A stretch of 18,262 nucleotides of DNA, from the NCBI GenBank assembly GCA_023391535.1, contig JAEWAU010000020.1, forward strand, positions 1 to 18,262. The letters are read 5' to 3'. A model generated the notes under the pieces. The model made no database searches. It was given only the letters and a program-made list of their open reading frames with translations, and was not told the origin of the DNA. The stretch is from Bacillota bacterium. Lineage in GTDB: Bacteria; Bacillota; Clostridia; Oscillospirales; Ethanoligenentaceae. Below, piece by piece: positions 6,986 through 14,500 of this stretch (positions within the stretch are counted from its first letter, which is position 1; each line of letters opens with the position of its first letter). The position numbers were made by a program, and so were the translations under genes.

Positions 6986-8521
6986 TCAGGAACGGCTCCA
7001 GGTTTCAAACTGGAAGAAAATATCGCCGCTTGTGGCCTCGACGCCGCTCAGCCCGCGCGTGTAGGACGTGGTGCCCATGCGGTAGCACAGGGGCAGGATG
7101 GGCATTTCGTCGGAAAACGCGGCGGCGGCCGCGGTAAGCGTACCGTTTCCGGCACGGTATTGTTTAAAGGCCGCGAGGGCGGCGCCGTTCGCGGGCGCGC
7201 CCGGCGAGAGCGCGCCGCCAAGCAGGGGGGTGACGTCCATATCGGCGTCCAGCACCGTTTCCCCAATGAAAAGGTCGTAGGAATCCGAGGCGACGTCGGC
7301 CTGGTACTCGGCCAGCGGCACGGCCTTCACCGTTACGTTCACACCCGCCTTCTGGAAGCAGCCCGCCGCATATTTGGCCGCCGCCGTGCGCACGGTGTTT
7401 TCCTGGTTGACGAGCAGGGTCAGCGCCATGCTGCCCGCGCCGCCCGCCTTGGAAAGCTCCGCGGCCGAAGCGGCGTAGTCGGAGCCGAGGCTTTGGGCGG
7501 AAGGGGCCGGCAGCAGCGAAAATACGGGGGAAAAGGGCAGGCAGGAGGCGCGCGCGCGCCCGGAATAGGTTTGCGAGACAAGCCCGCTGCGGTCGAGCGC
7601 AAGGGAGAGCGCGCGCCGGAAATGCGCGTTCGAAAGCGGGGCCTTGCGCGTGTTGACGCCGAGGAACACCAGCTGGTTGAGGTTTACGTCGGCGGTGGTG
7701 GCGCTTACCGGTGTGGAGGCCGCGCCGCCGCCGCTGTCGGAATACACGTAGTTGACAAGGCCGATGGAAAGGCTGCTCATCATGGTGGCGGGGTCCGGAA
7801 TATTTACGAGCGGGATAGAGGCGAAGGGGCGCTTCGCGCCGCCGTACCATTTCGGGTTCTGTGAAAGAACGGCGTCCACGCCGTTCTTCGCGTAGGTGTA
7901 GCGCCCGCTGCCCACGGCGTTGCCGGTTTCGCTGCCCTGCTCGATAACGGGAATGTCCAGAAGGTTTGCGATGAGCGGGTCGGGAGAGACGAGCGCCAGC
8001 GTCACCGTGAGGCCGTCCGCCTTTACGGCCTGGACGTTTGCCAGGCGCCCGCTATACGGCGAGGCGGGGTGCTGCTTGACGTAATTGTATGTGTAAGCCA
8101 CGTCGCTGCCCGTGAGGGCGCTGCCGTCCGAAAACACCAGCCCGCTTTTGAGCGTGATCACGGCGGAATTTCCGGAGCTGACGACGGAGGAAGCAAGACG
8201 CATTACGGGCTTGAAATCGGTGCCCGGTTCCGAAACACAGTCGTAAACAAGCGGCCAAACCACCTCGTTGAACGAAGAGGCGGGCAGCAGCGGGTTAAAA
8301 GCGGGCACGTTTGTGTAGGGCAGCGAAAACCCGCCGGTGGTCTGCACGGCCGAGGAAGCCTGCGGGGATTTGGAGGAGCCCGCCGCCTGCACGCCGGAGG
8401 AGTAACTTTCGCCCGCGCGGGCGCAGGAACAGAGCCCGCCCAGCGCAGCGCACGCAAGCAAAACGGCGGCGGCGCGGCGAACATACGCCCCGCGCCGCGC
8501 AAATCGGATTTTCGGTATCAT
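6986..8521 (-). CDS. ABC transporter substrate-binding lipoprotein, family 5 (peptide/nickel type)
   Basis: A 511-aa solute-binding protein of the oligopeptide/dipeptide (SBP_bac_5) type. The N-terminus is basic (FARRGAYVRR), followed by a hydrophobic stretch and a lipobox ending LCSC, with Cys33 the likely lipidated residue. A Ser/Ala/Gly-rich linker (about 35-60) tethers the domain to the membrane. Family features include FNPLLPASSFNEVVWPLVYDCV near 75-96, LKSGLVFSDGSALTGSDVAYTYNYV near 125-150, and a C-terminal FFQFETWSRS. Ligand specificity cannot be read from sequence. ATG 8521 is preferred to the upstream TTG because GGAGG (8530-8526) precedes it and the basic n-region follows directly, although the spacing of four bases is short. 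No permease or ATPase gene is nearby, so it is an orphan that must share a transporter encoded elsewhere. It is divergent from the 8806 gene and 192 bases upstream of asp23. Confidence 0.92.
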   Translation of the reverse strand: MIPKIRFARRGAYVRRAAAVLLACAALGGLCSCARAGESYSSGVQAAGSSKSPQASSAVQTTGGFSLPYTNVPAFNPLLPASSFNEVVWPLVYDCVSEPGTDFKPVMRLASSVVSSGNSAVITLKSGLVFSDGSALTGSDVAYTYNYVKQHPASPYSGRLANVQAVKADGLTVTLALVSPDPLIANLLDIPVIEQGSETGNAVGSGRYTYAKNGVDAVLSQNPKWYGGAKRPFASIPLVNIPDPATMMSSLSIGLVNYVYSDSGGGAASTPVSATTADVNLNQLVFLGVNTRKAPLSNAHFRRALSLALDRSGLVSQTYSGRARASCLPFSPVFSLLPAPSAQSLGSDYAASAAELSKAGGAGSMALTLLVNQENTVRTAAAKYAAGCFQKAGVNVTVKAVPLAEYQADVASDSYDLFIGETVLDADMDVTPLLGGALSPGAPANGAALAAFKQYRAGNGTLTAAAAAFSDEMPILPLCYRMGTTSYTRGLSGVEATSGDIFFQFETWSRS

Positions 8522-8545
8522 AAAACCTCCGGCCGTCCGCAAAAA

Positions 8546-8603
8546 CGCCGGGCGGCGATGGAAAATGCGGATTTTTTTATGGAAAAACGCGGATTGCCCG
8601 GCG
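8546..8603 (-). repeat. Leader stem enclosing two direct repeats, upstream of the lipoprotein gene
   Basis: CGCCGGGC (8546-8553) and its exact complement (8596-8603) form an 8-bp all-G/C stem. Between them are two near-identical direct repeats: ATGGAAAATGCGGATT (8558-8573) and ATGGAAAAACGCGGATT (8579-8595), whose starts are 21 bp apart, two helical turns. The whole element lies in the predicted 5' untranslated region, 15 bases before the Shine-Dalgarno sequence. It could be an RNA control element or a DNA operator. Confidence 0.5.
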
Positions 8604-8622
8604 AAACGCGGGCTCCGCTTTT

Positions 8623-8651
8623 ATCATAGCACATCCGGCGCGGCGCGGCAA
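8623..8651 (-). promoter_or_regulatory. Extended -10 promoter of the lipoprotein gene
   Basis: On the minus strand -35 TTGCCG (8651-8646, four of six), a 17-bp spacer ending in TGC, and -10 TATGAT (8628-8623, five of six). TG one base before the -10 makes it an extended -10 promoter. The predicted start is near 8616, giving a leader of about 95 nt. Confidence 0.7.
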
Positions 8652-8673
8652 GACTGCGCGCCGCCGTGCATCG

Positions 8674-8690
8674 GCCCGCGCGCGGCGGGC
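8674..8690. repeat. Palindrome in the divergent intergenic region
   Basis: GCCCGC (8674-8679) and GCGGGC (8685-8690) are separated by five bases. The palindrome lies between the lipoprotein promoter and the divergent gene at 8806. In such G+C-rich DNA a 6-bp palindrome may arise by chance; an operator role is only possible. Confidence 0.3.
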
Positions 8691-8792
8691 ATACTATCCC
8701 CGTTGCATTTCCGAACGCCGCGCCGGAATTACGAGGCCGGAAATGAAAACGCTGTGGAAACGCTCCGCAAAGGCGGATAAATTCCGCAAACC

Positions 8793-8800
8793 AGGAGGAA
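8793..8800 (+). promoter_or_regulatory. Ribosome binding site deciding the GTG start at 8806
   Basis: AGGAGGAA lies five bases before GTG 8806. It supports this start over the in-frame ATG at 8743, which has no ribosome site and would add 21 residues unlike the rest of the protein. Confidence 0.85.
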
Positions 8801-8805
8801 TTTTC

Positions 8806-9234
8806 GTGAACGGAAATACCGAATTGCTCAACTTTATCTACCAGAACTCCCAGATGGGGGTGGACACCCTCGAAAAGCTGCTGGAACTTACCGAAGACGC
8901 GGCGTTCAAGCGGCAGCTGGAGGCGCAGCGCGGGGAATACGGCGCGATTCACGCCGAGGCGCGCCGCCTGCTCAACCAGAACGGCTGCGACGAAAAGGGG
9001 CTGGGGAAGCTCGAACGCCTGCGCACGTACCTTACGCTTCAATTCGAAACCCTGCGCGACAAATCGCCCTCGCATATCGCGGAGATGCTCATCACGGGCG
9101 GCACCATGGGCATCGTCAGCGCGGCGCGCGACCTCAACCGCTACGCGGACGCCGAACCCGAGATCCGGGCGCTGATGAGCCGCCTGCTCGAATTCGAAGA
9201 GCGCAGCGGAAAAGAGCTGCGCGTGTTCCTGTGA
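8806..9234 (+). CDS. Conserved clostridial hypothetical protein, probable helical bundle
   Basis: A 142-aa soluble protein of unknown function. It resembles hypothetical proteins I associate with Clostridia, which begin with a segment like TELLNFIYQNSQMGVDTLEKLL and contain a block like KSPSHIAEMLITGGTMGI (here about 85-103). The sequence is almost wholly helical in character, with amphipathic segments at about 3-25, 28-50, 60-85 and 110-138. This suggests a four-helix, ferritin-like bundle (inference). It has a Glu/His-containing helix (EYGAIHAEARRLL), but no complete di-iron EXXH pair that I can assert. There is no signal peptide or membrane segment. GTG 8806 is chosen for its strong ribosome site. 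It is transcribed alone, divergently from the lipoprotein gene, and ends at an intrinsic terminator. I see no convincing promoter for it. Confidence 0.85.
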   Translation: MNGNTELLNFIYQNSQMGVDTLEKLLELTEDAAFKRQLEAQRGEYGAIHAEARRLLNQNGCDEKGLGKLERLRTYLTLQFETLRDKSPSHIAEMLITGGTMGIVSAARDLNRYADAEPEIRALMSRLLEFEERSGKELRVFL

Positions 9235-9241
9235 CGCAGCG

Positions 9242-9278
9242 GGCCGCCGCGGGCCGGGAGGCTCTGCGGCGGCCTTTT
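9242..9278 (+). terminator. Intrinsic terminator after the small helical protein gene
   Basis: GGCCGCCGC (9242-9250) pairs perfectly with GCGGCGGCC (9266-9274) across a 15-base loop, followed by TTTT (9275-9278). It begins seven bases after the stop codon. Confidence 0.75.
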
Positions 9279-9290
9279 CGCGCGCATGCC

Positions 9291-9338
9291 GCAATACGAA
9301 GCGGAGCGCGCCACGCGCAAGTTGCAATACGAAACGGA
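9291..9338 (+). repeat. 15-bp direct repeat overlapping the pdxK promoter
   Basis: GCAATACGAAGCGGA (9291-9305) and GCAATACGAAACGGA (9324-9338) agree at 14 of 15 positions with starts 33 bp apart, close to three helical turns. The second copy covers the end of the -35 box and most of the spacer, and the first lies just upstream. This arrangement fits a regulator binding a tandem site, which is inference. Confidence 0.55.
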
Positions 9339-9349
9339 TATGGTATACT
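9322..9349 (+). promoter_or_regulatory. Promoter of the pdxK-galM operon
   Basis: -35 TTGCAA (9322-9327, four of six), a 16-bp spacer ending in TGG, and -10 TATACT (9344-9349, five of six). The TG one base before the -10 gives an extended -10. The predicted start is near 9356, leaving a leader of about 144 nt before pdxK. Confidence 0.75.
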
Positions 9350-9409
9350 TACACTGTACATATTTTTTCTGCGGGGTTTCGCAGGCATATCCGGAAGCCC
9401 TGCGGAAAG

Positions 9410-9482
9410 CCGGCGCCGTTTTTTGCGCGCCGGGGGGGCGCAGCGGCGTCCCGATGCATTGCATCCAGACGAATTTGCATCC
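9410..9482 (+). promoter_or_regulatory. Possible leader structure of pdxK
   Basis: The leader holds a 7-bp hairpin, CCGGCGC (9410-9416) with GCGCCGG (9427-9433), whose loop contains six T. Further on are two copies of TTGCATCC (9459-9466 and 9475-9482), the second ending one base before the GGAAGG ribosome site. GATGCA at 9453-9458 can pair with either copy. A regulatory role is inferred only from position; no known riboswitch is recognised. Confidence 0.3.
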
Positions 9483-9499
9483 GGAAGGACGGTTTTGAT

Positions 9500-10354
9500 A
9501 TGGAAAAAAAGCAGAAAAACGTTGCCGCCATCCACGACATCTCTGGGTTCGGAAAATGCTCGCTCACGGTGGCGCTCCCCATCCTCTCCGCGGCCGGAAT
9601 TTCCACGAGCGTGATGCCCACCGCGGTGCTTTCCACGCACACGGGCGGTTTCACGGGGTACACGTTCCGCGATCTCACCGGCGATCTGCGCCCGTTTTAC
9701 CGGCACTGGAAGTCGCTGGGCCTTTCGTTCGACGCCGTATACAGCGGCTACCTCGGCTCGTTCGAGCAGCTCGACATCGTAAGCGAATTCATCGACGCGT
9801 TCCGCACCCCCGGCATGCGCGTGCTCATCGACCCCGCCATGGCGGATAACGGCAAGCTTTACGGCGCGTTCGACGAGAAATTCGTGCGCGGCATGGCGAA
9901 GCTCTGCGCCAAAGCCGACCTCGTGGTGCCCAACATCACCGAGGCCGCGATGATGCTCGGCGAACCCTACCGCGAAGGCTCCTACGACAAAGCCTATATC
10001 GAAACGCTGCTGAAGGGGCTTTTGGCGATGGGCCCGCGGCGCGCGGTGCTCACGGGCGTGTTTTTCGACGAAAAGCGGCTCGGCGCGGCCTGCGCGGACG
10101 CGGCTTCCGGCGCGATCGAATACCGCTTCGCGCCCCGCGTGGAGGGCTATTACCACGGCACCGGGGACGTTTTCGCAAGCGCCCTGCTCGGCGCGCTCGA
10201 AAACGGCAAAACGCTCGGCGATTCCGTGCAGATCGCCGTGGAATTCACCCAGCAAAGCATTGTGCGCACCAAAGAGGCGGGCACCGACGTGCGCTTCGGC
10301 GTCAATTTCGAAGCGGGCCTGCCGGAATACGCCCGCAGGCTCGGGCTGCACTGA
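9500..10354 (+). CDS. Pyridoxal/pyridoxamine kinase (PdxK/PdxY type)
   Basis: A cytoplasmic ribokinase-fold enzyme that phosphorylates pyridoxal, pyridoxamine or pyridoxine with ATP for vitamin B6 salvage. It is 284 aa, as expected. Key segments are HDISGFGKCSLTVALPIL at about 12-29 (substrate side), STHTGGFTGYTFRDL at about 45-59, YSGYLGS at about 81-87, LIDPAMADNGKLY at about 109-121, VVPNITEAAMMLGEPY at about 142-157, and HGTGDVFASALLGAL at about 219-233 with the catalytic-base Asp223. The DISGFG and NITEA motifs separate it from ribokinase and place it with Firmicutes pyridoxamine kinases. Thiamine-precursor (HMP-P) kinase activity is a less likely alternative. ATG 9500 has GGAAGGA about ten bases upstream. 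galM follows after 36 bases with no terminator between them. Confidence 0.93.
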   Translation: MEKKQKNVAAIHDISGFGKCSLTVALPILSAAGISTSVMPTAVLSTHTGGFTGYTFRDLTGDLRPFYRHWKSLGLSFDAVYSGYLGSFEQLDIVSEFIDAFRTPGMRVLIDPAMADNGKLYGAFDEKFVRGMAKLCAKADLVVPNITEAAMMLGEPYREGSYDKAYIETLLKGLLAMGPRRAVLTGVFFDEKRLGAACADAASGAIEYRFAPRVEGYYHGTGDVFASALLGALENGKTLGDSVQIAVEFTQQSIVRTKEAGTDVRFGVNFEAGLPEYARRLGLH

Positions 10355-10390
10355 GCGGGCAGCCGGCAGCAGGACAAAGGAGGAGCGAAT

Positions 10391-11452
10391 ATGACAACGA
10401 TCACAAGACGCCCGTTCGGGAAGCTTCCCGCGGGCGGGGAAGCCGAAATCTTCACGCTGAAAAATGAGGCGGGTATGGAGGCGAGCGTGTCGAGCTACGG
10501 CGGCATCGTCACCTCGATCCGGGCGCCGGGGCGCGGCGGGCGTTTCGACGACGTGGTGCTCGGCTACGACGATCTGGCCGGCTATCTGAGCGACGGCGGC
10601 CATTTCGGAGCCACCGTGGGCCGTTACGCCAACCGCATCGCCAAAGGGCGCTTCACGCTGAACGGAAAAACCTACGCGCTTGCCTGCAACGACGGCAACA
10701 ACCACCTTCACGGCGGCCCCGGCGGCTTCGACCATCGCCTTTGGCGGGGTGAGGCGGGCAGCGACGAAACAGGTGCGAATCTTACGCTGCGTCTGCACAG
10801 CCCGGACGGCGAAGAAGGCTACCCCGGCGCGCTGGATGTGGCCGTCACTTTCTCCCTGAGCGGAAAAAACGAGCTGATTCTGCACTACCGGGCCAAAAGC
10901 GACGCCGATACGCTCTGCAACCTCACGAACCACAGCTATTTTAATCTGGCGGGGCACGCGAGCGGCGCCGTGCTGAGCCAGCGGATGAAGCTTTTCGCCT
11001 CGCATTTCACCCCGGCGGACAGCGAAAGCATCCCCACCGGCGAGATCGCGGACGTAGCGGGCACGCCGATGGATTTCCGCGCGTTCCACGCGCTCGGCGA
11101 GCGCATCGACGACGATTTCGAGCAGCTCCGCTTCGCGCACGGCTACGACCACAACTGGGTGCTCGATAAAGCCCCCGGCGTGCTTGGGCTTTGCGCGCAG
11201 GCGTTCGACGAGGCCTCCGGCCGGCTGCTCACCTGCGAGACGACCTTGCCCTGCGTGCAGCTTTACACGGCAAACTTCCTCGAAAACGTGCGCGGCAAAG
11301 CGGGGGCCGTGTACCCGAAGCGCGGCGCCTTCTGCATTGAAACGCAGTTCGCGCCCGATTCCCCCAACAAGCCGGCGTTCGCAAGCCCCGTGCTGCGCGC
11401 GGGCGAGAACTACGACCAGACCACCGTTTATCGCTTCGAAGTGAAAGAGTAA
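10391..11452 (+). CDS. galM: Aldose 1-epimerase (galactose mutarotase)
   Basis: It interconverts alpha and beta anomers of aldoses such as galactose or glucose, normally feeding the Leloir pathway in the cytoplasm. It is 353 aa, usual for GalM. Motifs are SYGGIVTSI at about 35-43, VGRYANRIAKGRF at about 76-88, NNHLHGGPGGFDHRLW at about 103-118 (substrate His107), NLTNHSYFNLAG at about 177-188 with the catalytic acid His181, GYDHNWVL at about 251-258, and IETQFAPDSPN at about 316-326 with the catalytic base Glu317. All expected catalytic residues are present and there is no signal peptide. The start has AAAGGAGGAG just upstream. It is the second gene of a two-gene unit with the B6 kinase. No other galactose gene is in view, so the pathway link is open. 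It is convergent with addA. Confidence 0.96.
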   Translation: MTTITRRPFGKLPAGGEAEIFTLKNEAGMEASVSSYGGIVTSIRAPGRGGRFDDVVLGYDDLAGYLSDGGHFGATVGRYANRIAKGRFTLNGKTYALACNDGNNHLHGGPGGFDHRLWRGEAGSDETGANLTLRLHSPDGEEGYPGALDVAVTFSLSGKNELILHYRAKSDADTLCNLTNHSYFNLAGHASGAVLSQRMKLFASHFTPADSESIPTGEIADVAGTPMDFRAFHALGERIDDDFEQLRFAHGYDHNWVLDKAPGVLGLCAQAFDEASGRLLTCETTLPCVQLYTANFLENVRGKAGAVYPKRGAFCIETQFAPDSPNKPAFASPVLRAGENYDQTTVYRFEVKE

Positions 11453-11466
11453 AAACATCCGTGTGG

Positions 11467-11496
11467 CTGCGTCCGCATACGTTTTTGCGTCCGCAG
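11467..11496 (+). repeat. Hairpin just after galM
   Basis: CTGCG (11467-11471) pairs with CGCAG (11492-11496), and the inner CGCA (11474-11477) with TGCG (11486-11489), across a symmetric TC/TC internal loop. It also contains the 9-base direct repeat GCGTCCGCA. It precedes the longer hairpin at 11500-11548. Confidence 0.4.
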
Positions 11497-11499
11497 TTC

Positions 11500-11548
11500 A
11501 AGAGAGTGCTGAAAAATGAATTGAAAATTCATTTTGCAGCACTCTCTT
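11500..11548. terminator. Long hairpin between convergent galM and addA, probable shared terminator
   Basis: The arms 11500-11522 and 11526-11548 pair at 22 of 23 positions around a GAA loop; the one mismatch involves the A at 11512. It lies 48 bases past the galM stop and 15 bases past the addA stop, so it would serve both transcripts. The trailing T content is weak (CTCTCTTTC on plus, CTCTCTTGA on minus), so it is not a textbook intrinsic terminator. Its core AGTGCTGCAAAA is shared with the palindromes beside recG. Confidence 0.6.
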
Positions 11549-11562
11549 TCGTACGCATGGGC

Positions 11563-14500
11563 TCACACCTCGATTTCCCGCCCCAGCGCAAACGAATAGA
11601 GGTATTTTGCCGCCACCTCGCAGCCCAAGATCTCGCGCACCGCGCGCGCGTAGAGCGCGAGCTGCGCGCGGTAACGCGCGGCAAGCTCATCCGGGGCCTT
11701 CACGTGGTCGGTTTTGTAATCGAGCAGCACGGCTTTTCCGTCTTCCAGAAATACGAGATCCGCCATGCCCTGAAGCAGCACCGGCTCGCGCACGCCCCGC
11801 GCCTGCGGGAAAACCTCCTCCGCGGGCAGCTCGAAATTGAAACGGAACTCGCGCCACAGGCGCTGCGCGCGCAGCAGGCGCGAGAAAAGCGGCGTCTGCG
11901 AAAAATGCAGCACGCGGCCGATCTCCACGGCCCGCGCCTGTTCCGGCAGCAGGAAGCGCCCGCTTTCGAGCCGCGCAAGCTCGGCCTCCGCGCCCTCGCG
12001 CGTGCGCAGTGCGGAAAGCTGTGCGTACTGCAAAAACGCGTGCAGCGCCGTGCCGGCCTCGGCGGCCGTGAGCTCCGCGCCCGCCAGAAACGCCGGGCGC
12101 ACCTGTTCGGCGCGGAAAATTCCGGCCTCCGCAAGCTCCGAAACCGAAACCTTGGAGGGCACCGCCGCGAGCCCTTCGTGCGGGTAGGTTCCGGACATCT
12201 GGCGCGTAAGCCGCGCGCGCAGGGCTTCCTCGGTTTCCCCGGCCGGCGCGGTCGCGCTTTGCGCGCCCGGCGCGGGCGCGGCGGCGGGCACCTCGTCGGC
12301 CGTGAGAACGCACAGCTCCCACTGCCCGGCCTCCAGCGGCGCGGCGGGGAGCCCGAACCCCGCGCGGGCGCGCAATGCGCCGCCCGAGGGGTGCAGCAGC
12401 GCCGCCGCCAGCAGCCATTCGCCGGGGGACTGCGCCGCCATGGCCTCGAAAGCCGGCACCTTCCCGTTCCCCGCAGCGGCCGCCATGGCAGCCGCGGAGC
12501 GCAGCGTCGGCTCCAGCCGGGAGGGAGTTTCGACGGCGCAGAGGAATTCTTTGGCGCGCGTCATGGCCACATACAAAACGCGCATCTCCTCGGAGAGCAT
12601 GCTCCGGGTGAGCTCGAGCTTTACCGCCTCGCGCGGGAGCGTAGTGGTGCGGCAGCCGAGCGCTTCGTCGAGCGCCATGGAGCCATACCCGCAGGAGGGG
12701 TGGAACAGCGCGGTGCGCTGGGCGTCCTCGTTGTTGAAGCGCTTGGCGCACCCGGCCAGAAACACCACGGGAAATTCCAGCCCCTTGGATTTGTGGATGC
12801 TCATCACGCGCACCACGTCGGCCGATTCCGGGATGGCCGAGGCGGGGGAAAGGTCGCTGCGCCGCTCGCTTACGCGGTCGATGAAGCGCAGGAAGCCCGC
12901 AAGCCCCCGGTAGCCCGCCGCCTCGTAGGAGCGCGCGTAATCGAGCAGCAGGCGCAGGTTTGCCTCGCGCAGCTCGCCGCCCGGCATGGCCGTGAACACG
13001 TCGAGGAACCCCGTTTCGTCGTAGATGCGCAGGATGAGCCGGTCCGCGGGGAGCACGGCCGCCAGCGCGCGCAGATGGGAAAGCGTGGCGAGGAACGCGT
13101 CGAACCGCGCGTCGCCCCCCTTGGAGAGCGCCAGCAGCGAGAGATAGAGGCTGCCGCGCCGGCTGCGGATGCGCAGCAGGGCCGCGTCGTCCGGCGTAAA
13201 GCCGAACACGGGGGAAAGCAGCACCGAAAGCAGCGGAATATCCTGCAGCGGGTTATCCAGAATCCGCAGCAGCGAAAGCATCACATTTACCTCATAGGCG
13301 CCGAGGTAGCCGTTTTGCATCTGCGCGTAGGCGGGGATGCCCGCCGCCTCGAGCGCGCGCAGGTAGATTTCCGCGCGCCCCTGCATGGAGCGCAGCAAAA
13401 TGCAGAAATCGCGGTACTCCGCGGGCCGCGGGCCGTTTTCGCCCTGCACGGGGAAACCCTGCGCCATTTTGCGCGCAATCTCGCCCGCGATGTGCCGCGC
13501 CTCCAGCTCGGCCGCGCTTTCATCCTCCGCCTCGCCTTCGCCGCCGTCGCCCCGGTCGAGCACGTGGAGCGCGAAATCGGGGCCCTCGCGGGGGAAATAC
13601 GCGGCGCCGGGCACAAGCTCCTCCTCGGGCCCGTAATCCACGCCGCCCAGCTCCCGCGTCATCAGGCGGCCGAACACGAAGTTCACCGCTTCCGTCACGC
13701 CTTCGCGGCTGCGGAAATTGCGCCCTAAAATGATCTTGGCGGGAAAGCGGCCCGCGCCGTAGGGCGCACAGGCATTCCGGCGCGCGAGGAACAGCTCCGG
13801 CCGCGCCTGCCGGAAGCCGTAGATGCTCTGCTTGACGTCGCCCACCAGAAACAGCTTGCGGCCGCCGTCCGAAACGGCGCGGAAGATGCCGTCCTGCACG
13901 GGGCTGACGTCCTGAAATTCATCCACGAGCACTTCGGCGAAGCGTTCCGAAAGCGCCTGCGCCACCTGCGTGAACACAAGGCCGCCCGCCTCCCGGCGCG
14001 CGAGCAGCTTTAAGGCGAGCTGTTCGAGGTCGCTGAAATCCAGAAGCCCCTTCGCGCGTTTTTCGCGCGAAAAGCGCGCGTCCAGTTCGCGCACCAGCGC
14101 CGTGACGCGCGCAACCAGCGGGCGCTGGGCGGCGAGGTCGCGCCCAAACTCCTCCTCCGTGCAGCATAAAACGCCCCCGAGCAGCTTTTCGAGCGCCTTT
14201 TTCGAGGCGTCGCGCACCGCCTTGGCCTCTGTTTTGAGCGCTTCGTCGCCGCCGCGCGCCGCGCCGAGCCGCGCAAACGAAAACGAGGCGGCGTCGCGCA
14301 CCGTTTCATCCCAGTTTCCGGCCCGCGCCGCGCGCTCCGCCGAAGCAAAGGCCGCGCAGTCGCTTTCAAACGCCGGGGCGTAGGCTTTGGCGGTTTTTTC
14401 GTCGCCGTCAAGGCGCGCGAGCACGGCCCTTTCCGCGCGCGCCGCGCCCGCGAACACCTGCGCCGCGTGGGCGAGCGCCGCACGCCCCCACACGCTTTCC

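Noticed and set aside
4529..7864. Plus-strand open frame of 1111 codons opposite fakA, asp23 and part of the lipoprotein gene
   Set aside because: It is an antisense shadow: high G+C makes stops rare in the complementary frame. It has Arg/Gly/Ala/His-rich composition, no domain, and covers three well-supported genes.
8690..8697. CATACTAT resembling a sporulation sigma-E/sigma-K -10 element upstream of the 8806 gene
   Set aside because: No matching -35 element at the right distance; a single octamer with one mismatch is not enough.
8743..8805. Longer N-terminus for the small helical protein starting at ATG 8743
   Set aside because: No ribosome site there, basic unrelated residues, and a strong AGGAGGAA directly before GTG 8806.
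9134..11458. Minus-strand 774-codon frame opposite pdxK and galM
   Set aside because: Both plus-strand genes show complete families with catalytic residues; the opposite frame has none and crosses their promoter region.
11461..13728. Plus-strand 755-codon frame opposite addA, continuing from the galM-addA gap
   Set aside because: Antisense to AddA, Arg/His/Gln-rich, no recognisable motif and no ribosome site.
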